Positions 56,501-64,000 of a stretch of 64,000 bases of DNA are shown here, in pieces. The notes below the pieces were generated by a model, which saw only the letters and a list, made by a program, of their open reading frames with translations, was not told the DNA's origin and searched no databases. This DNA is from Sphingobacterium psychroaquaticum (GTDB lineage Bacteria > Bacteroidota > Bacteroidia > Sphingobacteriales > Sphingobacteriaceae), in assembly GCF_900177625.1 (NCBI RefSeq), contig NZ_FXAU01000004.1, positions 1 through 64,000 of the forward strand. Reading direction: 5' to 3'. Position 1 is the first letter of the stretch. Each line of letters begins with the position of its first letter. The translations under genes were made by a program, and so were the position numbers.

Positions 56501-56805
56501 CATACTACGCAAACTCCCACAGTTGGGCTAACGGTATTCGTGAAAGAGCTGCTTTCGAATCTTCTTGGATTATGCTAAGAGATGTCTCCGTAAGCTTTGA
56601 TATTCCGAGAGAGACTGCCTCCAAACTTAAATTAAATAATCTTCGTTTAACCTTAACAGGAAGAAATCTAGGTTATCTATACAATAGTCTTCCTGATAGA
56701 TTAAACCCTGAAGACCTGGTAAGTACTGGTGCCGGAGCAGCATTCCTTGGAGGTGGAACTCCTATGACAAGAAGCTTTGCCTTTACGATAAATACTAATT
56801 TTTAA
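53509..56805 (+). CDS. SusC/RagA TonB-linked outer membrane protein (pair 2)
   Basis: Second SusC-type transporter, 1098 aa. A signal peptide (1-24) precedes the carboxypeptidase-regulatory-like domain (SITGKVTDGNGPLAGVTVTI), the plug (SVLNGGSVTALYGSRASGG) and the barrel, with a final strand ending TINTNF. It differs strongly from SusC 1 in plug and barrel, so it is a separate importer and not a recent duplicate. The first residues (MREIYKKYCVMILLFLGGLS) resemble SusC 1 (MSKIYKHCCTLTLLMLL). Confidence 0.93.
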   Translation: MREIYKKYCVMILLFLGGLSVAFAQESITGKVTDGNGPLAGVTVTISGTTRGTSTDAEGNFDIQATRGQKLKFTLIGYTPQEFTIDGSKINVLMTTGANAINEIVVTGLGESRDKSKLGYAMTQVTGEDIRKTNAVNPIAALQGMVPGMQVNVGTGGPQATPRFLIRGAGSLNSFGNTPLIVVDGLIMDDEVVLPNRGGEQDFGNILKNFNLDDIESISVLNGGSVTALYGSRASGGVIMITTKKGYSQRGIGISLTHTQGFEDPYATAKFQDKYGTGTSPSAVYPKGQDGIEDIPANVFGYSFGPEFDGRLVRDPGGHIMKFQPNADVLKLYETGQYRNSNLALSGGNEQTTFRLSYSNSGAKGTSPNNKFDRNSIALRATHRIRNALIVDAGATYVGSVGLNPNRAFGDNSIMYGLTWGMPREYDMMHWKSQYLDAVNGGTSNLDPAGVQGLYFRLYENEQKQKEQNFRGNVNAKINFTDWLQMENLFTVNLLTTANDQLTRGQERNFNGGRYYTSNSRILQTRYHSNLNVRKNFNDFEVTFLAGAEINRTEGKGMEANTNGMRIPDIFRLSNTAGPIGYTENKPRIKQGFSLLFQGAMTYKNTLTLNVYGRNDWDSSLLYPDGHGKYSYFYPGMDAAWTFHEDLNLPSLFTFAKARFSYNIVGKGTSVYNAMTGYYLPRGNYNSLSNGELTRYGFDSNKLGNANLVPERSSTWETGLDLKMFENRFGVNFTYYQKNTKDQIIDLPVSYESGVSSALINSGNIRNRGIEARIFGTPIKKDNFSWDVAFNYTRNRSKILSLAPGVTVSSLEGDDGIRTIAEVGGEYGIMVANYGYARFQARDGSGAPIDHVNNGKYVMATNGTAGYFIRSGNYGQGLEREVRIGSTQPKFLGSIVNTFNYKAFTLSFMLDSKFGGFVYSPTYNYGSQTGQMANTLWGRKGEEGSVKYTDANGNEAWGIIPDAVFAQGSKGTGGVDIGGMTYQEAVDKGYRTPVSAYSYYANSHSWANGIRERAAFESSWIMLRDVSVSFDIPRETASKLKLNNLRLTLTGRNLGYLYNSLPDRLNPEDLVSTGAGAAFLGGGTPMTRSFAFTINTNF

Positions 56806-56824
56806 TTGACATAGTACAATCTTT

Positions 56825-58522
56825 ATGAAAAGATATTATAGATATATAGCATACGCCCTGTTGGCATCCTCATTGGGGACATCCATGATAAGTTGCAGCA
56901 GAGAAGATTTTGCAGAATATAACACCGATCCGGATGCGGTAATGAATCCTGCAATCCAACCTTTGTTTACTCAAGCTTTAACTTCGGTTCACGATACAGA
57001 TTTTGAAGCTTTTTACGACAACTACAACTTCCTAAGTCGCTGGTCACGCACTTTTCTACAACGAACAGGTAATAGCGTAACGCTAGGTGAAAACGCGGCA
57101 AATACAAACCAACGATATAGTAGGTTTTATACCGGAGTAGGTCCCTTGTTAGTGGATATACAAAAGATGGTAGATAAAATGCCTGAAGCTGAGAAAGCTA
57201 GACATATATACATCCGTACATTGCCGACTATTGTAAAGGTATACTTTGCCTGGTATGTTTCCGACACGAACGGTAGTATCCCGTACTCGGAGGCTTTTCA
57301 AGCACGTTATGGAGGTACGATGACTCCTAAATACGATACCCAAGACGAACTATTTGCAACATTTGACCGTGAACTAAAAGAGGCCGTTACAATCTTACAA
57401 ACGAAACAACCCGTAGATCAAGTTTCATATGGAACGAGCGACATTTATTTCCAAGGTAATATTACCAAATGGATTAAAGCTGCAAACTCCCTACGCTTAC
57501 AGATTGCATTACGCCTCTCTAAAAGGGATCCACAACGTATGGCAACTATCGTTAAAGAGGTTCTTGCGGACAAAGATGGCGTTATAAACAGTGCAGCTGA
57601 ACAGTGGGTATTCTACCCTGGTGCACGATTCACTGAGGGAGGGAACTGGAATATCACAGGTAATGGCCGCGCTTTCGTTGGAGATCATGATGTCGTAAAT
57701 TACATGTGGAAGAATAACGATCCTAGACTTCGCTTTTTCTTTGTAAAAAATATGTGGAGTGAGGAAAATTTTGCTGCAGCCAAAGCACAGGGTAAAATTC
57801 CGGCAACAGCGGTATTTGATCAACGTCGCTATTACGGTCAGTTCTCTAGCCCAGATTCGCAAAAAGATCCCGCAAAATCCCGTTTCTTTGCGCCAATTCA
57901 GATTAAAAATGGCGATGCAAACGTTACGCTAGACACCGTATCTCGAATTCAGGATCGCTTATTCCAACCAGAAAACAATGGTGGATCAGGTTTGGGTACT
58001 ATGCCAATTATCACCTATGCTGATATCTGCTTCATCCGTGCCGAACTAGCTCAACGTGGTGTCACTAGCGAAAATGCAGAAGAATGGTATTACAAAGGTA
58101 TCGAAGCTTCTTTAAGATTCTATGATGACGTGGCAAAAAGAGCCGTAATATACGATTACACTGCCCTTACCGATACAGAAATCGAAAACTTCAAGAAACA
58201 GCCTAGCATTGTTTATTCTTCGGCAAAAGGCCTCGAACAAATCGTTATGCAGTCTTACTTGAATTTCTTCCGAAACTTCAATGAAGCTTGGGCAATTGTA
58301 AAACGTACTGGCATGCCGAATAAAAATACGGCCATTGCTTTCGAAGATTGGTCTGTTGATAATGCTCCTATCGAAATGCCTAGACGTTACGTAATCAATT
58401 ATCCACTTACAGGAGACTACAATTACAGCAATAAGCAAAAAGCTGTCGAAGACATGGTCAAAGATCCAGATTTTGGAGCACCGACTAATATATCCGGTCG
58501 CATTTGGTGGGATAAAAAATAA
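56825..58522 (+). CDS. SusD/RagB-family nutrient-binding lipoprotein (pair 2, SusD-like_2)
   Basis: Partner of SusC 2, 19 bases downstream, 565 aa. The lipoprotein signal ends in SMISC (Cys24). The SusD-like_2 signature is EDFAEYNTDPDAVMNPAIQP, with IYIRTLPTIVKVYFAWYVSD and WIKAANSLRLQIALRLSKRD in the helical core. It binds oligosaccharide at the cell surface. Confidence 0.9.
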   Translation: MKRYYRYIAYALLASSLGTSMISCSREDFAEYNTDPDAVMNPAIQPLFTQALTSVHDTDFEAFYDNYNFLSRWSRTFLQRTGNSVTLGENAANTNQRYSRFYTGVGPLLVDIQKMVDKMPEAEKARHIYIRTLPTIVKVYFAWYVSDTNGSIPYSEAFQARYGGTMTPKYDTQDELFATFDRELKEAVTILQTKQPVDQVSYGTSDIYFQGNITKWIKAANSLRLQIALRLSKRDPQRMATIVKEVLADKDGVINSAAEQWVFYPGARFTEGGNWNITGNGRAFVGDHDVVNYMWKNNDPRLRFFFVKNMWSEENFAAAKAQGKIPATAVFDQRRYYGQFSSPDSQKDPAKSRFFAPIQIKNGDANVTLDTVSRIQDRLFQPENNGGSGLGTMPIITYADICFIRAELAQRGVTSENAEEWYYKGIEASLRFYDDVAKRAVIYDYTALTDTEIENFKKQPSIVYSSAKGLEQIVMQSYLNFFRNFNEAWAIVKRTGMPNKNTAIAFEDWSVDNAPIEMPRRYVINYPLTGDYNYSNKQKAVEDMVKDPDFGAPTNISGRIWWDKK

Positions 58523-58536
58523 AACCTTTAAACATC

Positions 58537-58567
58537 GCAGCAATCTCGTAAAGGGGTTGCTGCTTTT
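58537..58567 (+). terminator. Weak terminator after SusD 2
   Basis: GCAGCAA (58537-58543) pairs with TTGCTGC (58557-58563), followed by TTTT. The 13-base loop makes it modest, so read-through into the next gene is plausible. Confidence 0.55.
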
Positions 58568-58617
58568 GTTTATATAATAATCCTTTAAAAGTTTAAAGCA
58601 CACATAATCTGTCTCTC

Positions 58618-61164
58618 ATGAAGCGCATTACTTTCAATTTATTTCGAAAACACCTTACACGATTAGCCGTATATTCCTTTTCTATTATCAGTGTTGCATA
58701 CGCACAACGTGTTCATCAATTCACCGAAGGTCTATATCTAGAAACACCATATTCCTACGGCCGCGAAGCGGTCTATTCCGATGAATTTCTTTGGGGATAC
58801 TACAGTGCAAAAACAACCACACCCAAGGGGGGGGCACCCGGACTTGTTGGCACAAATGAAGCAAAATGGACGGCGATCCAAACAGATACCTCAGGGTTCT
58901 TTCGACCGCAACGATCCACTGCTGGAAATTTATCATCGCCCAATAATCCACCTGGACCAGGCCGCATTGCCACCGCTTCAGCCCCCACTAGGAATACACC
59001 ACAGCAGTATCGTGGCCCAAGATCCACGTATCTGTATCTTACCTATCAATCCGAAAAAGAGCAAGCAGCAATACTCAACATAAGAGGTAATAGTGCTGTT
59101 CTCGTTAATGGAGAACTCCATACTGGCGACCCTTATCGTATGGGATGGATGCATCTTCCTATACAGTTAAAAAAAGGACATAACGAATTTTATGTCCGTG
59201 GTTTATTTATTGCCGCAAACTTAACCTTTCCGACAAAAAAAATCAGCATATCCACGGATGACCTTACAATCCCGGATATCATACAAACAGAAGACAACAG
59301 CCACCTTCAACTTGGGGTGATCATTATAAACAACACAAAAAACAACATTAACGATTTAACCCTACGCACAACAACAGCAGGTCGTGTGCGCACGACATCC
59401 CTCCCAACGGTATTGGCTAACAGCTCGCGAAAAGTTGCGACCAACCTTGATGCCTCCGCTGTGACTAACACCGGAGATGCTATTACATACCTACAATTAT
59501 TTCAGGGAGATAAACCAATTGATCAAAGTGAAATCAAATTACGAAGCATCTCCAATACAACCTCTTACAGAAAAACCTTCGTCAGTGCAATTGACAATAG
59601 CTTACAATATTATGCTGTTACGCCAGCGCAAGGTGGAATAAAAGAAAACCAAGCCTTATTTTTCTCGGTACACGGCGCTGGTGTGGAAGCGTTGGGACAA
59701 GCACAAGCCTACGAGGCAAAGGAATGGGGTACGCTGGTCGCCCCCACAAATCGTCGTCCACGTGGTTTCAACTGGGAGGATTGGGGTCGACTAGACGCAT
59801 TAGAAGTACTTGACATCGCAAAAAGAACACTACAACCCAATCCTTATGAAATCTATTTAACAGGGCATTCCATGGGCGGACATGGAACCTGGTTCCTGGG
59901 CGCAACCTACCCCGATAAGTGGGCCGCAATTGCGCCTTGCGCCGGATATCCAACACTCAAAGGCTATGGATCAGCCGATGGTCTTGTTCCAGACAAAAGT
60001 GATAACCCGATCGAGCAAACGTTGATTCGCTCCAGCAATCAAAGTGATGTGATTAGCTATGCTTCCAACTATAAAAATCTAGGTGTATATGTCTTGCATG
60101 GGGACGCAGATCGAACTGTCTCCGTTGATTATGCCCGACAAATGAGATCGGTACTTAGCCAATTTCATCCCGACTTCAGCTATTATGAGTATCCAGGCGG
60201 ATCACATTGGTACAGTAACGAAAGTGTCGATTGGAAACCACTTTTCGATTACTTCAAATGGCATAAACGAAAAGTCAGTAATGAAGTTAATGAAATAGAT
60301 TTCAAAACGGCCAATCCCGGGATCTCCGCGTCCTACTACTGGACGACAATCTATCAACAAATAGAGCCCCTAGCCTATTCGCATCTACAATTACAGCGGG
60401 ATCTCAAGCAAAATACGATTACGGGACAAACAAAAAACATAGAAACAATTTCTCTTAATTTGAATGACTTTTCTGTTGGCAGTTCGATAAACATCACGTT
60501 AGACAGTTTAAATACAATTGTACATACACGTAAAGACACCGATAGTTTAATTTTTATCCGTAAACAAATGAACCAATGGGTAGCGGTACCTCCACTATCC
60601 TTATCCGAGAAAGGCCCACATCGCAATGGAACCTTCAAAGAGGCCTTCAATCATGGCATGGTTTACGTTTACGGGACCAATGGTTCAGCAGCAGAAAACG
60701 CGTGGGCACTAGAAAAATGCCGTTATGATTTAGAATCTTGGTATTATCGGGGTAACGGTTCATTCGACATCGTTGCCGATAAAGATTTCGACAAAGAAAA
60801 GTACAAAAATCAGAATATCATCCTGATCGGCAATTCAAAAACAAATACCATGTGGCAGAGCTTTCTTTCTGATTGTCCAATTACAATTATACCCGGACAG
60901 GCAAAAATTGGTTCGAAAACCTTTAATGGTACAGAAATTGGCGGTTACTTCGTCTGGAAACAAAAAGATAACCCTACACTTTCTGTTGGCGTCATTACTG
61001 GTACAGGCATCCGTGGAATGAAAGCTGCCACAGCAAATCAGTATTTTGCTGGAGCTAGTGGATTCCCTGATTTTATGTTCTTTAATTTGGACATGTTAAC
61101 CCAAAAATCAGCAGGTCTTTTAGATGCAGGGTTCTACACAAACGAATGGAATATCTTAAATTAA
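58618..61164 (+). CDS. Large exported alpha/beta hydrolase (prolyl oligopeptidase/esterase-like)
   Basis: An 848-aa exported protein. A signal peptide (about 1-29) is followed by a beta-rich N-terminal region (30-325), then an alpha/beta hydrolase domain (about 335-555) with nucleophile Ser418 in GHSMGG, an acid at Asp496 or Asp498 in HGDADRT, and His530 in GGSHWY. A C-terminal domain of about 290 residues has no motif I recognise. The fold and triad fit a carbohydrate esterase or peptidase. Its place between SusCD 2 and a fucosidase gene favours removal of acyl groups from glycan (inference). Confidence 0.82.
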   Translation: MKRITFNLFRKHLTRLAVYSFSIISVAYAQRVHQFTEGLYLETPYSYGREAVYSDEFLWGYYSAKTTTPKGGAPGLVGTNEAKWTAIQTDTSGFFRPQRSTAGNLSSPNNPPGPGRIATASAPTRNTPQQYRGPRSTYLYLTYQSEKEQAAILNIRGNSAVLVNGELHTGDPYRMGWMHLPIQLKKGHNEFYVRGLFIAANLTFPTKKISISTDDLTIPDIIQTEDNSHLQLGVIIINNTKNNINDLTLRTTTAGRVRTTSLPTVLANSSRKVATNLDASAVTNTGDAITYLQLFQGDKPIDQSEIKLRSISNTTSYRKTFVSAIDNSLQYYAVTPAQGGIKENQALFFSVHGAGVEALGQAQAYEAKEWGTLVAPTNRRPRGFNWEDWGRLDALEVLDIAKRTLQPNPYEIYLTGHSMGGHGTWFLGATYPDKWAAIAPCAGYPTLKGYGSADGLVPDKSDNPIEQTLIRSSNQSDVISYASNYKNLGVYVLHGDADRTVSVDYARQMRSVLSQFHPDFSYYEYPGGSHWYSNESVDWKPLFDYFKWHKRKVSNEVNEIDFKTANPGISASYYWTTIYQQIEPLAYSHLQLQRDLKQNTITGQTKNIETISLNLNDFSVGSSINITLDSLNTIVHTRKDTDSLIFIRKQMNQWVAVPPLSLSEKGPHRNGTFKEAFNHGMVYVYGTNGSAAENAWALEKCRYDLESWYYRGNGSFDIVADKDFDKEKYKNQNIILIGNSKTNTMWQSFLSDCPITIIPGQAKIGSKTFNGTEIGGYFVWKQKDNPTLSVGVITGTGIRGMKAATANQYFAGASGFPDFMFFNLDMLTQKSAGLLDAGFYTNEWNILN

Positions 61165-61202
61165 CTGATATAAAACATAACGCTTCATATAACAAAAAAA
61201 AC

Positions 61203-62639
61203 ATGCGATCATTATATACCACCATTTTAGCACTTGGTCTTCTATTATCGGAACAACAAGTGCATGCACAAGCCCACAATGTTTCCGCCGGCTATCAAAA
61301 ACCTGTGGATCCTTTAGTCATCGAGAACCTTGAAAGCTGGCAGGATATGAAGTTCGGTCTTTTTATGCACTGGGGAACATACAGTCAATGGGGCATTGTA
61401 GAAAGTTGGAGCCTCTGTCCGGAAGATGAAGGCTGGACGCAACGAAAAGCCGAGCATGGAAAAACATATTACGAATACGTAAAAAACTACGAAAACCTAC
61501 AAACAACATTTAACCCGACAGCATTCAATCCAAAAAAATGGGCCGATGCAGCAAAAGCAGCGGGCATGAAATATGTAGTTTTCACGACCAAGCACCATGA
61601 CGGCTTCGCCATGTTTGATACACAAGAGTCTGATTATAAAATCACTTCTTCGAAAACACCTTTTTCGAAGAACCCTAAGGCTGACGTTACAAAAGAAATA
61701 TTCACCACCTTTCGACAAGAGGGCTTTAAGATTGGTGCGTATTTTTCGAAACCAGACTGGCATACCGAATACTATTGGTGGTCGTACTTCCCACCCAAGG
61801 ATAGAAACGTAAACTACGACCCTGTCAAGTACCCTGAACGTTGGGATCAATACAAAAAATTCACATTCAACCAGCTCAATGAATTAACATCTAAATACGG
61901 CAAGGTCGATATACTTTGGTTAGATGGCGGATGGGTACGTCCTTTTAAAACCATTGATCCTACCGTCGAATGGCAGCGTACAATAAAAGTAGAACAGGAC
62001 ATCGATATGGACAAAATCGGAGCTATGGCACGCAAGAACCAACCGGGTATCATTGTCGTCGATCGAACTGTACCTGGCGAATGGGAAAACTATGTCACAC
62101 CCGAACAAGCCATTCCAGAACATCCATTGGATATTCCTTGGGAGAGCTGTATTACTATGGGGAATTCTTTTTCGTATGTTCCCAATGATGCATACAAACC
62201 AACCAAAACAATTGTTGAAACGTTAGTGAAAATCATCTCCAGAGGTGGTAATTACTTAATGAATATAGCACCAGGTCCTACCGGTGATTTCGATCAGGCG
62301 GCTTATGATCGCTTAGCTGAATTGTCTTCGTGGATCAAAACAAATGAATCAGCAATTTACAAGACACGTACTATCGCTCCCTATCATGACGGAGACTATT
62401 ACTATACGCGAAGCAAAGACAACAAGACCATTAATGTGTTCCATTTAAGCGAAGGTACACAATATGAGCAACCTAACGTATTTGAGTTTACCGTTCCCGA
62501 AGGTTTCCAGGCCAAAGAGATAAAGGTTCTCGGTTACAAGGGAAAAGTTAAATGGAAGCAACAGCAGAACAAAGTGACGATTCAACCGATCCACGGAGCA
62601 CTTCAATATGCAACTGTTATTCAGCTATCAACACGTTAA
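61203..62639 (+). CDS. GH29 alpha-L-fucosidase
   Basis: Exported glycosidase hydrolysing alpha-L-fucose. I chose the ATG at 61203, not 61146, because it gives a signal peptide (1-22, ending VHAQ) and avoids overlap with the previous gene. The (beta/alpha)8 barrel has FGLFMHWGTYSQWG (about 51-64), KHHDGFAMFDT (130-140) and VDILWLDGGW with probable nucleophile Asp241. A beta-sandwich follows from about 365. At 478 aa it is in range for GH29. Confidence 0.92.
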   Translation: MRSLYTTILALGLLLSEQQVHAQAHNVSAGYQKPVDPLVIENLESWQDMKFGLFMHWGTYSQWGIVESWSLCPEDEGWTQRKAEHGKTYYEYVKNYENLQTTFNPTAFNPKKWADAAKAAGMKYVVFTTKHHDGFAMFDTQESDYKITSSKTPFSKNPKADVTKEIFTTFRQEGFKIGAYFSKPDWHTEYYWWSYFPPKDRNVNYDPVKYPERWDQYKKFTFNQLNELTSKYGKVDILWLDGGWVRPFKTIDPTVEWQRTIKVEQDIDMDKIGAMARKNQPGIIVVDRTVPGEWENYVTPEQAIPEHPLDIPWESCITMGNSFSYVPNDAYKPTKTIVETLVKIISRGGNYLMNIAPGPTGDFDQAAYDRLAELSSWIKTNESAIYKTRTIAPYHDGDYYYTRSKDNKTINVFHLSEGTQYEQPNVFEFTVPEGFQAKEIKVLGYKGKVKWKQQQNKVTIQPIHGALQYATVIQLSTR

Positions 62640-62654
62640 AAAAGAGTGACACAT

Positions 62655-63710
62655 ATGATAAAGAAAATAGGTTATGGTTTAGCGCTATGTGTTAGTTCAT
62701 TTTTAGTAAGCACGACAGCTTACGGGCAGCAACCCAAAATAGAGATCGTTAAGCAGGAGTTGCTCTTTACGGAAGGAGCACATTTCGCACAATGCCACGC
62801 ATCTACCATCGAAGAAAACATAGAGGGTCAATTGGTGGCAGCTTGGTTCGCCGGAAGTCACGAAGGACATGCTGATGTGGCGATATGGGGTTCCGTTCGC
62901 CAGGGAAACCGCTGGAGTGAACCAACAGTATGGGCAAATGGAAAGACAGCAGACAAAACCCATCCGTGTTGGAATCCCGTATTATTTAGGCCAAAAGGGG
63001 CGCATAAAATATACCTCTATTACAAGGTCGGCCCTAACCCTAGAACCTGGTGGGGCATGGTAAAAACATCGGATGATGGCGGATTGTCTTGGTCTGAAGC
63101 AAAGCGATTACCAGAAGGGATTCTCGGACCTATAAAAAACAAACCCCTCGAGATACAGGATGGAACCATCCTAGCCCCTTCCAGTGTCGAGTTGACGGAA
63201 GATCGATGGGTTGCGCATGTGGAAATCACGAATAAAGAACAACAAATCTGGACCGCCTTTCCCATAGATCAACAATCGGCATTCAACGTCATTCAACCGA
63301 GTTTGATTCAGCACCAAGATGGAAGGATACAAGCACTATGTCGCAGCAAAGAAGGCGCAGTCATCAGTTCTTGGTCTCATGACCAAGGGCGCACATGGTC
63401 TACCTTAGCCAAAACAAATCTTATCAATCCGAATTCGGCAACAGATGCAATTCGTGTAGACAATTACCTGCTTATGGTTTACAACCCAGATATACCTGGC
63501 AAGGACTGGTGGGAAGGACGAACAAAATTGCGCCTTGCTTATTCCTATGATGGGCTTCAATGGGAAGATTTACTTGTACTGGAAGATCAGGAAAAAGGAG
63601 AATTTAGTTACCCTACAATCATTCAAGATATAAAAGGCTTTATTCATGTCACCTATACCGATAATAGAAAAAACATAAAACACGTTGTGTTAGCAACCAA
63701 CAACGATTAA
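62655..63710 (+). CDS. Exported BNR/sialidase-fold protein
   Basis: Six-bladed beta-propeller protein of the BNR_2 type with a signal peptide (about 1-24, ending AYGQ from the ATG at 62655; a GTG at 62646 is also possible). Asp-box-like repeats are TSDDGGLSWSE and SHDQGRTWST; FRPKGAHKIYLYYK and NKPLEIQDGTILAPSSVE match the exo-sialidase-like group widespread in glycan loci. The catalytic Tyr/Glu pair of true GH33 sialidases could not be confirmed, so sialidase activity is uncertain. The stop lies inside the terminator arm. Confidence 0.8.
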   Translation: MIKKIGYGLALCVSSFLVSTTAYGQQPKIEIVKQELLFTEGAHFAQCHASTIEENIEGQLVAAWFAGSHEGHADVAIWGSVRQGNRWSEPTVWANGKTADKTHPCWNPVLFRPKGAHKIYLYYKVGPNPRTWWGMVKTSDDGGLSWSEAKRLPEGILGPIKNKPLEIQDGTILAPSSVELTEDRWVAHVEITNKEQQIWTAFPIDQQSAFNVIQPSLIQHQDGRIQALCRSKEGAVISSWSHDQGRTWSTLAKTNLINPNSATDAIRVDNYLLMVYNPDIPGKDWWEGRTKLRLAYSYDGLQWEDLLVLEDQEKGEFSYPTIIQDIKGFIHVTYTDNRKNIKHVVLATNND

Positions 63711-63750
63711 AAAGTAAAGGGCGAATCATAGATTCGCCCTTTACTTTTTA
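63708..63750. terminator. Bidirectional terminator between BNR and GH3 genes
   Basis: A perfect 20-bp stem (63708-63727 with 63731-63750) around ATA, with core AAAGGGCGAATC/GATTCGCCCTTT and A/T arms on both sides. It includes the stop codon of the upstream gene. Confidence 0.92.
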
Positions 63751-63762
63751 ATATACGCTTCC

Positions 63763-64000
63763 TTAAAACAGATAATCCTTTTTAAGTTCCAGGATAGCAT
63801 TAAGCTTGACCGCATCCGATGAAGAACCAACCAATAATTTAAAGCGTCCTTTCTCCGTCTTCCATTGTCCATCCAGCCCCCACACCTTTAAATCCTCTTT
63901 TCCTAAATTAAATGAAAAGGTTTGCTCTTCTCCTTTCTTTATAAACTTTCGTTCAAAAGCTTTCAATTGCATCACCGGTGTCACTACTGAACTGACCTCA
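63763..64000 (-). CDS. GH3 family glycosidase, C-terminal part (runs off the right edge)
   Basis: The reading frame is open to the window edge, so only the last 79 codons or so are seen. They match the fibronectin type III-like domain that ends many GH3 beta-glucosidases and related enzymes: SSVVTPVMQLKAFERKFIKK, then FSFNLGKEDLKVWG and a short beta-strand tail. The catalytic domains lie outside. It is convergent with the BNR gene. Confidence 0.72.
   Translation of the reverse strand, partial: EVSSVVTPVMQLKAFERKFIKKGEEQTFSFNLGKEDLKVWGLDGQWKTEKGRFKLLVGSSSDAVKLNAILELKKDYLF

Noticed and set aside
61146..61202. Upstream start of the fucosidase
   Set aside because: It overlaps the hydrolase gene and hides the signal peptide.

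Overview
The window reads as chromosomal DNA of a Bacteroidota bacterium, most likely Sphingobacteriales (Sphingobacterium/Pedobacter-like). The reasons are two SusC/SusD pairs, an alternative complex III (Act) operon joined to an aa3-type oxidase, promoters of the TTTG-N19-TAnnTTTG type, and weak Shine-Dalgarno signals. No rRNA, tRNA, CRISPR array, insertion sequence or phage gene was recognised.

Layout. 1-1016 is non-coding, with short tandem repeats and an outward promoter at the left edge. 1017-3849 holds a secreted tandem DUF1080 protein and a Tat-exported Gfo/Idh/MocA oxidoreductase, a pair fitting 3-keto-sugar metabolism. 3894-7995 is a lysine catabolism island: glutaryl-CoA dehydrogenase diverges from a piperideine-6-carboxylate/aminoadipate-semialdehyde dehydrogenase and lysine 6-aminotransferase operon. 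8044-20634 is mostly housekeeping: mtgA, isoaspartyl peptidase, an Hsp15-like S4 protein, dapD, tsaC, a DUF4920 protein, folP, a frameshifted brnQ, metG, an LD-carboxypeptidase and pckA.

20671-37776 is one long minus-strand respiratory operon. It is read actA-B-C-D-E-F, then oxidase subunits II and I, ctaA (heme A synthase), cyoE (heme O synthase), two subunit III-like proteins, subunit IV, a SCO-like protein, a DUF420 protein and a small soluble protein. Together these encode a quinol:cytochrome c/oxygen oxidoreductase and its assembly factors. The SCO-like protein has no cysteine at all, so it cannot use the usual copper site.

38152-45137 holds msrB, a LacI-family regulator with candidate operators, a GH92 glycosidase, a DUF493 protein, pnp and rpsO. 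45323-64000 is a glycan-utilisation region: an HGSNAT-like membrane acyltransferase, a ROK regulator in a row with SusC/SusD pair 1, SusC/SusD pair 2 behind a 589-bp leader, a large secreted alpha/beta hydrolase, a GH29 fucosidase, a BNR/sialidase-fold protein and the C-terminus of a GH3 enzyme that runs off the right edge. GH92, GH29, GH3 and BNR proteins together suggest a complex, perhaps fucosylated and mannosylated, glycan as substrate; this is inference.

I did not find a clearly new multi-gene system. The most unusual items are the cysteine-free SCO protein, the one-base frameshift in brnQ, the candidate LacI-family operators, an inverted repeat in the lysine-catabolism divergent promoter region, and a dispersed GTAGTTGGTAG-type intergenic repeat.
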